Assembly (NCBI GenBank): GCA_023432225.1
Contig: JAEYUW010000020.1
Span: 115,441-179,440, forward strand
DNA length: 64,000 nucleotides
Reading direction: 5' to 3'
Source of the DNA: Verrucomicrobiota bacterium
Lineage (GTDB): Bacteria > Verrucomicrobiota > Verrucomicrobiia > Opitutales > Opitutaceae
Positions 50,357-58,286 of this stretch are shown piece by piece. The first letter of the stretch is position 1. Each line of letters starts with the position of its first letter. A program made the translations under genes and the position numbers. Under the pieces are notes generated by a model that was not told the origin of the DNA, searched no databases, and saw nothing but the letters and a program-made list of their open reading frames with translations.

Positions 50357-52111
50357 CTACTTCAGATCCGCCAGCACCTCGTCGATCGAGCGCAGGCGTG
50401 CGGGCGGGAAGCAGGCGTTGATGCGCGTGATGACCTGTTGCACGAGGCCGTCCGGGCACGAGGCGCCGCCGGTGATCAGCACGCGCTTCGGGGCGAGGTC
50501 GTCTTCGCGCCAGAGCGGATGCACCTCCGTGTGGCCGCCTTTGCCGTGGCCCGCGGCAGGGAAGACGTAGTGCTCGATCTCGCAACGCGAGCGGATGCTC
50601 GCCTCCGATTGGATGAAGAAAGCGCGTTCACCGAGCTTCTGTTCGCACACGCGATACAACTGGTAGGTGTTGGAGGAGTTCTTGCCGCCAACGACGAACG
50701 CCGCGTCGAGCGGCTCGGCGAGAGCGCGGGCGAGTGCGTCCTGATTCACCTGCGTGGCGTAGCAGAGCGTGTCCTTCTTGCCGGCGCCGCCGACGTGCGT
50801 CAGGCCTTCGACCTCGCCGTATTTCGCGGCGAAGACCGCTTTGAAATAGTCGATGATGCTCGCCGTTTCGTTCATCAGTAGCGTCGTCTGGTTGACGACG
50901 GCGATCCGGTCGAGGTGCAGCGCCGGGTCGAAGCCGGGCGTGGTCTTGCCGGTGAATTTTTCGAGGATCGCGGCGCGGCGCTCGGGCGAGGGGGCGGCGA
51001 TGTAGTCGCCCAGCAGGCGCGCTTCGTCGAGCGTGCGGATGATGATCGCGGGCGCGTAGCGGCGGGTGTTGGAGAACGTGGCCTTGGTTTCCTCGTGCTC
51101 TGCCTTGCCGTGGATCACGACCGTGAAGCCCTCGCGGCCGAACGCGCGCGCGGCTTTCCACACCTTTTCCACGAGCATGCAGGTGGCGTCGTATTGGGCG
51201 ACGCGGATGCCTTTGCGAATGAGTCGCTTCTTGTCCTCGTTGGTCGCGCCGAAGGCTGGGATGATCACAACGTCGTCGCTGGTCAGCGAATCCCACAGCC
51301 ACGGTTCGGGTTTTTGCGGATCGGCGGGGCGACCGCTGACGGTGAAGGGGACGCCTTTGTCGGTTTGCAGGTAACGCAGCCCACGGCGCAGCAGATCCTC
51401 GTTCACAAACGGATTGTGGATCAGCTCGCTGAGCATGAAGACGCGGCGGCCGGGATTCTCCGCCAGCGACTCGTAGGCGCGCTCGATGGCGTTTTTCACC
51501 CCGAGGCAAAAACCGAAGTGACTCGGGATCACGTAGCGCACGGCGCCGAAATCCAGCGTCGACGGCGTGGAGGCGGAGCGCTCGTTGGTGCGCGCGAGCG
51601 CCTTGATCGCTTCGCACAGCTTGCTCTGGTAAAGCGCGCGCGCGGCATCGTCTTGTTCGTAGATGGAGCGGTTGCGGTCCTTCTCGACGCGGAAGCGGTA
51701 GATATAGTCGTTCTCGCCGAGATGCAGATACGGGATCTCGATCAGATACGGCTCGAGCCGGGCGAGCGCCGCGACGAGGAGTGAATCGAGACGGGCGTGC
51801 TGCAGGTCGAGCTGCTCGAGCGAATGAAAAACGAGGCCGTCCGGTGCGCCGCCCTCGGCGACCTGCACGAGCGCGACGGACCACTCCGTCTCACCGTGCG
51901 TGAAGGAAAAATATTCGGCCGGCGGCGTGTGTTTGGTGAAACGCCGATCGAGCTGCGCGAGCGCGTCGGCGCCGGCGAACGGTAATTTCAGGCGCGTGCC
52001 GTCGACGGCGACCGCGAGTTGATTGCTCGGGTTGAACGCGAGAAGAAGCGGGAGGCGGGCAACGACGGCGGGCACAAGAGGCAACGGAAGCAAAAGCCGG
52101 GAGCGGGTCAA
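50357..52111 (-). CDS. ispH: 4-hydroxy-3-methylbut-2-enyl diphosphate reductase with N-terminal extension
   Basis: IspH makes IPP and DMAPP in the last step of the MEP pathway, using a 4Fe-4S cluster. The cluster ligands are Cys202 in SHFGFCLGVKNAIERA, Cys311 in YDATCMLVEKVW and Cys552 in ITGGASCPDGLVQQV; HGKAEHEETKATFSNTRRYA and VVNQTTLLMNETASII carry active-site residues. Numbering uses the farthest start, a TTG at 52111; a GTG at 52075 is an alternative. The first 190 residues (VAVDGTRLKLPFAGADALAQ, FSFTHGETEWSVALVQV) belong to no domain I know; typical IspH is about 310-400 residues. The stop is TAG in GTAGGG. Confidence 0.9.
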   Translation of the reverse strand: MTRSRLLLPLPLVPAVVARLPLLLAFNPSNQLAVAVDGTRLKLPFAGADALAQLDRRFTKHTPPAEYFSFTHGETEWSVALVQVAEGGAPDGLVFHSLEQLDLQHARLDSLLVAALARLEPYLIEIPYLHLGENDYIYRFRVEKDRNRSIYEQDDAARALYQSKLCEAIKALARTNERSASTPSTLDFGAVRYVIPSHFGFCLGVKNAIERAYESLAENPGRRVFMLSELIHNPFVNEDLLRRGLRYLQTDKGVPFTVSGRPADPQKPEPWLWDSLTSDDVVIIPAFGATNEDKKRLIRKGIRVAQYDATCMLVEKVWKAARAFGREGFTVVIHGKAEHEETKATFSNTRRYAPAIIIRTLDEARLLGDYIAAPSPERRAAILEKFTGKTTPGFDPALHLDRIAVVNQTTLLMNETASIIDYFKAVFAAKYGEVEGLTHVGGAGKKDTLCYATQVNQDALARALAEPLDAAFVVGGKNSSNTYQLYRVCEQKLGERAFFIQSEASIRSRCEIEHYVFPAAGHGKGGHTEVHPLWREDDLAPKRVLITGGASCPDGLVQQVITRINACFPPARLRSIDEVLADLK

Positions 52112-52122
52112 CTCTGGTAGCT

Positions 52123-52191
52123 GTAGCGGCGGTCTATGGCCGCCGCGCGGGCGCGGTTTGACGTTCGTCGGCGGTCATAGACCGCCGCTGC
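52123..52191 (+). repeat. GTAG paired palindrome, family E
   Basis: Left unit GTAGCGGCGGTCTATGGCCG then CCG, right unit CGGCGGTCATAGACCGCCG then CTGC. It lies between divergent ispH and pdxH. A single unit of the family is at 13435. Confidence 0.75.
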
Positions 52192-52267
52192 AGATTTCAC
52201 GAAGTGTGCTGGGTGCGTCCGCGCACGCAGCTTGCGTCGCGCCCGGCCGCACGCGAAGCTCCGGCGC

Positions 52268-52906
52268 ATGAATTTGCAGGAACTCCGTCGCAACTACGCG
52301 TCGCGCTCGCTCGATCTGCCCGACCTTAATCCGAGTCCGTTCGCGCAATTCGATCTCTGGATGCGCGAGGCGATCGAGACGCAGGTGCTCGAGCCGAACG
52401 CGATGTCGCTCGCCACCGCCGATGCGTCGGGGCGGCCGAATCTGCGCACCGTTTTGCTCAAGGGCTTCGACGAGCGCGGCTTCGTGTTCTACACGAACTA
52501 CGAGAGCGCAAAAGCGCGCGACATCGGCGCCAACAACCGCGTCGCGCTCATGTTCCCCTGGCTGCCGTTGGAGCGGCAGGTCGTCGTCACCGGCGCGGCG
52601 GAGAAAATCGGCGCGGCGGAGTCGCTGAAGTATTTCCTCTCGCGACCGCGCGACAGCCAGATCGGCGCGTGGGCTTCACGGCAGAGTTCGGTAATCACGA
52701 CGCGTTCGCTGCTCGAGCAGAAGTTCGCCGAGATGAAGGCGAAGTTCGCGCAGGGCGAGATCCCGCTGCCGACGAATTGGGGCGGCTATCGCGTGACGCC
52801 GGCGACTTTCGAATTCTGGCAAGGCCGCCCGAATCGCCTGCACGATCGCTTTATGTATCGGAAGCAGCCGGACGGAAAATGGACGATCGAGCGGCTGATG
52901 CCGTGA
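52268..52906 (+). CDS. pdxH: Pyridoxamine 5'-phosphate oxidase
   Basis: PdxH is an FMN enzyme that oxidises PNP/PMP to pyridoxal phosphate. The 212-residue product has the N-terminal NLQELRRNYASRSLDLPDLN, FMN-binding AMSLATADASGRPNLRTVLL and GFVFYTNYESAKARDIGANN, MFPWLPLERQVVVTGAAEKI, ASRQSSVI and the C-terminal signature FEFWQGRPNRLHDRF. Length is normal. It is divergent from ispH, with a repeat between. Confidence 0.96.
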   Translation: MNLQELRRNYASRSLDLPDLNPSPFAQFDLWMREAIETQVLEPNAMSLATADASGRPNLRTVLLKGFDERGFVFYTNYESAKARDIGANNRVALMFPWLPLERQVVVTGAAEKIGAAESLKYFLSRPRDSQIGAWASRQSSVITTRSLLEQKFAEMKAKFAQGEIPLPTNWGGYRVTPATFEFWQGRPNRLHDRFMYRKQPDGKWTIERLMP

Positions 52907-52930
52907 GGCGCGGGATGCGATGGGGAAATT

Positions 52931-52958
52931 GTAGGGCGGGATTGCCACGACCCCCGCC
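52931..52958 (+). repeat. Half GTAG palindrome, family D
   Basis: GTAGGGCGGGATTGCCACGA then CCCCCGCC: a decayed single unit of the element found whole in rlmI at 6715-6799. Confidence 0.5.
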
Positions 52959-52981
52959 TTCTTTCGAAGACGCGCAGCGGA

Positions 52982-53064
52982 GTAGGTTGCGCGCTTGTGC
53001 GCAACTTCGCCGATGAAGGATCGAGTGCGGACCGCGAAAGTGGCGCGGCGAGCGCGCCACCTAC
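52982..53064 (+). repeat. GTAG/CTAC paired palindrome, family C
   Basis: Left unit GTAGGTTGCGCGCTTGTGCG then CAAC, right unit GTGGCGCGGCGAGCGCGCCA then CCTAC. The two units have different stems, GTTGCGCG and GTGGCGCG, as in the other family C copies. Confidence 0.8.
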
Positions 53065-53081
53065 GATGCGGCGAGGCTCGC

Positions 53082-53108
53082 AGGATGCCGGCTGGTGAGC
53101 CGGCGCTA
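53082..53108 (-). repeat. Single GTAG palindrome, family K
   Basis: Reads GCCGGCTGGTGAGCCGGC then GCTAC; on the minus strand GTAG follows two bases after the DUF5069 gene stop codon. Confidence 0.55.
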
Positions 53109-53111
53109 CTT

Positions 53112-53561
53112 TCACGCCTTGCCGCCGAAGCTGTAGTAGTCGTCCAGCTCGAGGCGGTCGAACATCGTGCGGATGTCGTCGCGCTTTGGGCCCATCTTTT
53201 TGATGTGCTCCGCGAAGGTTTCGTGTCGCGTGACGTCGCCGGGCGCGAGGTTTTCGAGCCAGGCGGACCAGGCGAGCACTTCCCACGGGGCGCGCTTGGG
53301 CTGCTGCGTCGCGCTGAGCCACTCGAGCATTTCCGCGTCGCCGCGACCTTCCTTGATCGCGGTGAGCAGCGCATCGGCCGTGACGCCGGCGAAAGCGAAG
53401 AAGCGTTGGTCGAGCGGGCAGTTCCAGTTGTATTCGCCCATTTTGCCGGCGGCGTGGGCGCGGGCCTTGTCGAGCAGGCGTGGCAAATGAGCGTAGCCGC
53501 CGAGGCGAGTGCGGGGACTGCGCGGCGGGTGCTGGCTGAGGTCGGGAGTCGAGTAGTTCAT
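53112..53561 (-). CDS. DUF5069-family protein
   Basis: The 149-residue product matches the DUF5069 pattern: DLSQHPPRSPRTRLGGYAHL, PRLLDKARAHAAGKMGEYNW, CPLDQRFFAFAGVTADALL and RLELDDYYSFGGKA at the end. The family is small, cytosolic and of unknown function, and is common in Verrucomicrobiota. The ATG at 53561 gives normal length. It is divergent from the large hybrid kinase gene, and a GTAG palindrome lies immediately after its stop. Confidence 0.88.
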   Translation of the reverse strand: MNYSTPDLSQHPPRSPRTRLGGYAHLPRLLDKARAHAAGKMGEYNWNCPLDQRFFAFAGVTADALLTAIKEGRGDAEMLEWLSATQQPKRAPWEVLAWSAWLENLAPGDVTRHETFAEHIKKMGPKRDDIRTMFDRLELDDYYSFGGKA

Positions 53562-53604
53562 AATCTGGAAAGGAAGCTGGACGGCAGGAATTCGGCTCGA
53601 AACA

Positions 53605-53624
53605 GTAGGGCCAACGGGCCCTAA
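53605..53624 (+). repeat. Minimal GTAG palindrome before the hybrid kinase start
   Basis: GTAGGGCC, AACG and GGCCCTA form a short hairpin ending ten bases before the ATG at 53635. It may sit over the ribosome-binding region; no Shine-Dalgarno sequence is otherwise visible. Confidence 0.5.
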
Positions 53625-53634
53625 GAATCACCTA

Positions 53635-56600
53635 ATGAACAACGGACGAACTCCCACGCTTGCCCGCAAGTCATTCTTGGTTGCCTGCCTGTTCATTATG
53701 GCCGCTGTGCTGGGTCGCGCGGACGATTTCACGCCGGCGACAGCGGAGTATCAAGTGCGTGTGTGGACGGTGGAGGCGGGTTATCCGCACGTGGCGCCGA
53801 CGTGTTTCGCCCAGACGCGCGATGGTTACCTGTGGGTGGGTTCCTACTCGAATCTGACGCGGTTTGACGGCGTCCGGTTCGAGATCATCCGTCCGCCGGA
53901 AGCGCCGGCGCTCGCCGATTGCATGGTGCTCGACCTGCTGGTGGCGGGCGACGGTGCGCTGTGGGCCGCCACGAATCGTGGCGTCGGTTGTTATCGCGAC
54001 GGACGTTGGCGGTGGTTTGGAGAGGCCGAAGGCTTGCCCTATGAGTCGGCGCACGCGCTGGTGGAGTGGAATGGCCGGATCTTCGTCGCGTTCGGCGGAC
54101 GGGGATTCGTCCTGGAAGGAGAGCGGTTCGAGCCGTTCCCGTTGCCCGATATCGGCGTGCGTTCGCTGCAGGGCTCTTCGCTGGTGCCAGGCAACGATGG
54201 TGCGCTCTGGCTCGCGCAGCCGAAGCGTATTGCTCGTTTCGTCAACGGTCAGTGGGAAACTCTTTTTCAGTCTGACGATCCGCGCGCCCAACTCGGCGGC
54301 ATCGCGCCCTCGGCACGCGGGGGCATGTGGATCGCGGTCGACGGACGCATCCTGCGCTGGCAGGAGGGGCGCGTGGTGGAGGAGTTCGCGCGCCCGGCAT
54401 TTTTCAATCCGGACTTCATCCGCTTGATGGAAGACTCGCGTGGCCGGCTCTGGATCGCGAGTTCGACGCGCGGTGCCTACGCCCGGCTCGCGCCGGGACG
54501 TTGGTTGCGAGTGACGATGGAGGAGGGACTGGAGAATGATGCGATCCAAACGGTTTTCGAGGATGGCCAACACAACCTATGGGTGGCCACGAACGGCGGG
54601 GGATTGGCCCGCCTGCGTCCGAACCGCGTGGTCACGCTGGGGCGTCAGGCCGGTCTGCCCCAACCGGTGGTGAACAGCGTCATCGAGACGGCGCCGGGCG
54701 AGTTTCTCATCGCGACGCATGGCGCGGGCGTGGTGCAGCTGCGCGACGGTCGCTTCGGGCCCACGGATTTATCGGTGCCGGACAAGCTTCGGCGCGCTGG
54801 CTCCTGGCCGATGGCCTTTGCGCGTCTGCCGAATGGGCAGCTCTGGCTGGGCACGTTTGGTGACGGCGTGCTGGAGATCACGGACACCGGTTCGCGCTTT
54901 CACGGGCGGGCCGAGCTAGGAGGCGAGATCGTGTATGCGTTGCACGCGGCGCGCGACGGAGCGCTGTGGGTCGGCACGCAGAATGGCATCGCGCGTCGAC
55001 GCGACGGGGTGTTCCGGGCCTTTGGACCGGCGGATGGCGTTGCCACCGCTCGTTATCACGCCCTGGCGGAGGAGGCGGATGGCACGATCTGGGCGGCGAG
55101 TCGCCGCGCGGGATTGTTCGCGATCCGCGGTGATCGCGTGACGCCGGAGTTGCTTCCGGGACGCAACAGCGGCGTGGAGGCGGTGCATGCGGACGCTGCC
55201 GGCCGGTTGTGGATGAGCTGGGAGGATGGCGGCTTCGCGGTGCGCGCGGGCGGCGTGTGGCGTCGCGTGGATGCATCGACCGGTGTGCCTCAGGCGACCG
55301 CCCAGCTGATTTTCGACGACGACGAGGGGAACGTCTGGATCGGCACCGAGCGCGGTTTGTTGCGACTCGCGCGCGACTCGATTGGGCGCTGGCTCGCAGG
55401 CGAAGCCAAGACGATCGATTTCGTGTTGCTCGACCAGACGGACGGATTGCCCTTCGCGTTGCGCGACGGGATATCGCCGCTGTGGCGGCGCACGAGTGAC
55501 GGGCGGATCGTGATCGCCACGATGCGCGGCGTGACGTTCCTCGATCCGCGCCAACATTTCGCGGCGCAGCCGATCCCGCCGACGTTTCTCACCGGCCTGC
55601 AGGTGGATGGCGTCGCGCGGCCGGGGGCGCCAGGGCAACGGGTTCAGCTGCCCGCCGGCACGCGTCGCGTCGCGGTGGAGTTTTCGGCGGTCAATCTCAC
55701 GGATGCCGAGACCTTGCGTTTCGAATATTCGCTCGATGGCGGTCGGAGCGAGTGGCGCGATGCGGGACCGAACCGGCGCGTGGACCTTTTCGATCTGGCG
55801 CCGGGGAGCTATCGGTTTGCGGTGCGCGCGGTCGCGCGGGACGGACGGCGGGGTGCGGCCGCGGAGATTCCGATGCTCGAGCTGGCGCCGCAGGTCTGGG
55901 AAACCACCTGGTTTCGCGTTGGTGGCATCCTGCTGCTCGTGAGCCTCGTCGGTGGCGGCGTGTGGAAGGCGCAAAGTCTGCGGCTGCGCCGTCAGCGCGA
56001 GCGGCTCGAACAGGAACGGCTCGTGGCGGAAGCGCAGGCGCGGGCGGAGCACGAGCGCCGCGAAAAGGAGGCCGCGGCTGCGGCCAACAAGGCCAAGAGC
56101 GATTTCCTCGCGACGGTGAGCCACGAGATCCGCACGCCGCTGAACGGCATCGTCGGCTCGGCCGATTTGCTGGCGGATACGTCGCTCGACGAGACGCAGC
56201 GCGAGTTTCTCGAGAGCCTGCGCGTCAGCGCGGGAGGACTGATGAACCTCCTGAATGACGTGCTGGATTTTTCGAAAATCGAGGCGGGGCACGTCACGCT
56301 CGAGCGCGTGCCGTTTGAGTTGCGCCAGCCGGCGGTCGAGGCGTTGGAGATCCTGCACGCCAAGGCGCTCGAAAAGGAACTCGAGTTGGTGCTCGTGCTC
56401 GATCCGGAGTTGCCGGTCGCCGTCGCGGGCGACTCAGGCCGCTTGCGGCAGGTGTTGCTCAATCTCGTGGCCAACGCCGTGAAGTTCACTGACCGCGGTC
56501 ACATTGCCGTGCGGATGACGCGCGAACTCGGCGCCGAGGCCGGACACGAGCGCGTGCGGTTTGCTGTGAGCGATACCGGCATCGGCATCTCGCCCGAGGC

Positions 56601-57588
56601 GCGCGTGCGGCTGTTCGACAAGTTCACGCAACAGGATACTTCGACCACGCGTCGCTACGGCGGCACGGGACTGGGCCTCGCGATCTGCAAGCATCTCGTG
56701 GCGATGATGGGCGGCGTCATTACAGTCGAGAGCGAGCCGGGGCGGGGATCGAAGTTCAGCTTCACGGTCGATTTTCCGGTGGAGCTGTCGGCGTTGCGCC
56801 CGCCGTCGCGCGGCTGGCGCATGCTGGCGATCGACGATTTGCCGGATGCGGGCGATGCGGTGCGGTTGCTCGGCACTCGCGCCGGCATCGAGGTGACCAC
56901 GGTGCCCAGCGTCGCCGAGGCGCGGAAAAAGTGGCCGACGGCACACTGGGATGCACTGTTGGTTGACTTGTCCGTCGCCGTGCTCGAGCGGGCGGCTCTG
57001 CTCGAGTGGCGGCAAGCGGAGCTGGCGGACGCCGCCGTGCTGCTGGCGGCACCGTGGGGCTACACCGTGGCGGAAGCGCCGGGACTTGGGGCGATCGGCG
57101 TCGTGCGCAAGCCGATGTTGCATGCGGAACACTTGGTGGAGGAACTCGGCCGCCTGCGGCGTCCGGCCGGCGTCGTGGAAGAAGCGCAGGCGCCGCTGCC
57201 GTTGAAACTCGACCGCCGCCGCGTGTTGCTGGTCGAGGATGACGAGGTGAACCGCCGCATCGCCCAATGCATGATCGAGCAGCTCGGGTGCGAGGTGGAT
57301 TTGGCGGAGAATGGCGACGAAGCGATCACGCGTAGCGCCCAAGTCCGCTACGATCTGGTTTTCATGGATTGCCGCATGCCGGTGCGCGACGGCTATGAGG
57401 CAACCGCCGCGATCCGGCGGCGCGATGGAACGCGCATGCCGCCCATCGTAGCGCTCACGGCCAACAGCAGCACCGAGGATCGCAGCCGCTGCCTGTCCCT
57501 CGGGATGATCGGTTTCCTGTCCAAACCGGTGCGCAAGGTGGAGCTTGCGGCCGCGATCGAGAAGTTTGCGCGGAAGCGGGCGGGGTAG
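53635..57588 (+). CDS. Hybrid histidine kinase with periplasmic propeller sensor and two receiver domains
   Basis: The 1317-residue protein has a signal peptide (residues 8-29), a periplasmic beta-propeller of Reg_prop repeats (residues about 35-640; DGYLWVGSYSNLTRFDG, QHNLWVATNGGGLARLRPN, DGALWVGTQNGIARRRDG), a Y_Y_Y domain (about 650-745; DAETLRFEYSLDGG), a membrane segment near 762-778 and a coiled-coil. The kinase core has His830 in TVSHEIRTPLNG, N-box NLVANAVKFTD, DTGIGISPEA and GGTGLGLAICK. A degenerate receiver with Asp1111 follows, then a canonical receiver with Asp1245 (VFMDCRMPVRDGYEA). No DNA-binding domain is present, unlike Bacteroides HTCS. The stop lies in a GTAG repeat. Confidence 0.94.
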   Translation: MNNGRTPTLARKSFLVACLFIMAAVLGRADDFTPATAEYQVRVWTVEAGYPHVAPTCFAQTRDGYLWVGSYSNLTRFDGVRFEIIRPPEAPALADCMVLDLLVAGDGALWAATNRGVGCYRDGRWRWFGEAEGLPYESAHALVEWNGRIFVAFGGRGFVLEGERFEPFPLPDIGVRSLQGSSLVPGNDGALWLAQPKRIARFVNGQWETLFQSDDPRAQLGGIAPSARGGMWIAVDGRILRWQEGRVVEEFARPAFFNPDFIRLMEDSRGRLWIASSTRGAYARLAPGRWLRVTMEEGLENDAIQTVFEDGQHNLWVATNGGGLARLRPNRVVTLGRQAGLPQPVVNSVIETAPGEFLIATHGAGVVQLRDGRFGPTDLSVPDKLRRAGSWPMAFARLPNGQLWLGTFGDGVLEITDTGSRFHGRAELGGEIVYALHAARDGALWVGTQNGIARRRDGVFRAFGPADGVATARYHALAEEADGTIWAASRRAGLFAIRGDRVTPELLPGRNSGVEAVHADAAGRLWMSWEDGGFAVRAGGVWRRVDASTGVPQATAQLIFDDDEGNVWIGTERGLLRLARDSIGRWLAGEAKTIDFVLLDQTDGLPFALRDGISPLWRRTSDGRIVIATMRGVTFLDPRQHFAAQPIPPTFLTGLQVDGVARPGAPGQRVQLPAGTRRVAVEFSAVNLTDAETLRFEYSLDGGRSEWRDAGPNRRVDLFDLAPGSYRFAVRAVARDGRRGAAAEIPMLELAPQVWETTWFRVGGILLLVSLVGGGVWKAQSLRLRRQRERLEQERLVAEAQARAEHERREKEAAAAANKAKSDFLATVSHEIRTPLNGIVGSADLLADTSLDETQREFLESLRVSAGGLMNLLNDVLDFSKIEAGHVTLERVPFELRQPAVEALEILHAKALEKELELVLVLDPELPVAVAGDSGRLRQVLLNLVANAVKFTDRGHIAVRMTRELGAEAGHERVRFAVSDTGIGISPEARVRLFDKFTQQDTSTTRRYGGTGLGLAICKHLVAMMGGVITVESEPGRGSKFSFTVDFPVELSALRPPSRGWRMLAIDDLPDAGDAVRLLGTRAGIEVTTVPSVAEARKKWPTAHWDALLVDLSVAVLERAALLEWRQAELADAAVLLAAPWGYTVAEAPGLGAIGVVRKPMLHAEHLVEELGRLRRPAGVVEEAQAPLPLKLDRRRVLLVEDDEVNRRIAQCMIEQLGCEVDLAENGDEAITRSAQVRYDLVFMDCRMPVRDGYEATAAIRRRDGTRMPPIVALTANSSTEDRSRCLSLGMIGFLSKPVRKVELAAAIEKFARKRAG

Positions 57589-57640
57589 CGCAGGCGTCTC
57601 GCCTGCGAGCGGCCCGAAGCAGGCGAGACGCCTGCGCTAC
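57585..57640 (+). repeat. GTAG/CTAC paired palindrome, family B
   Basis: Left unit GTAGCGCAGGCGTCTCGCCT then GC, right unit GCAGGCGAGACGCCTGCGC then TAC. Its GTAG contains the hybrid kinase stop codon. Confidence 0.8.
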
Positions 57641-57785
57641 GCCGAACCGTCGCTCGCGTGAACTGGAGGAGCGGCATAGTAGCGCCGTTGCAGAGAATCG
57701 ACGAGCGGCGCAGTGGCACTCCGATAAAAGTGCCGCGCGGCGCGCGGCGGGAGTTTCGTCGGGCTGAGAAACCTGGCCGCGCCGC

Positions 57786-58037
57786 TCACTCTTCTTCCGC
57801 TTCGCTAAAATCCCCGGCATCCTCTTCGGCTCCCGCTTCCGCTTCGAAGAAGCCCTCGTTTTCGAGGATGCGCATCGCTTGGTCGATGGCGGCTTTCTTG
57901 TCCACCGGGGCCAGGGAGCGATGGTGGAGAGTCAGGTATTCCGCGATGCCTGCCTTGGCTTCGTCGCGTTTCCGCACGCCGGCGAGGAAGTCATCAGCCT
58001 GATCGCAGATTTCATTGGCGATGGTCTTCGTATCCAT
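57786..58037 (-). CDS. Small acidic hypothetical protein (83 aa)
   Basis: The product begins MDTKTIANEICDQADDFLAG and continues helical (ALAPVDKKAAIDQAMRILEN-like text) to a strongly acidic tail of Glu, Ala and Asp. I do not recognise a family. The balanced N-terminal two thirds look coding. The ATG at 58037 is chosen because the upstream extension is low-complexity and runs through a family I repeat. It is divergent from the ADOP permease gene. Confidence 0.6.
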   Translation of the reverse strand: MDTKTIANEICDQADDFLAGVRKRDEAKAGIAEYLTLHHRSLAPVDKKAAIDQAMRILENEGFFEAEAGAEEDAGDFSEAEEE

Positions 58038-58140
58038 GCCGGGAAGGATAATCGAAAGGGGAGCGAAGCAAAGCCGCGTATTGGCGGACGGAATTTTTGG
58101 TTGCGAGGAGGAAGGCACGCCTTCGTCGCAAGCGGCGGAG

Positions 58141-58168
58141 GTGGATCGCGTTGACCTCAACGCGATCG
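58141..58168. repeat. Single palindrome, family I
   Basis: GTGGATCGCGTTGACCTCAA then CGCGATCG, related to the GTGGAGCGCG units at 31941 and 50267, 119 bases before the ADOP permease start. Confidence 0.5.
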
Positions 58169-58286
58169 GAACGGGCTGCGGGCAAATCGTCTTTTTCCCC
58201 CCTTATTCGCGGACTGCGGATGACCGTTGCGGGAAGAGAATGAACCTGTAACTTCGCGCCGCTCTTCTGGGTTATCTGTCACTCCT

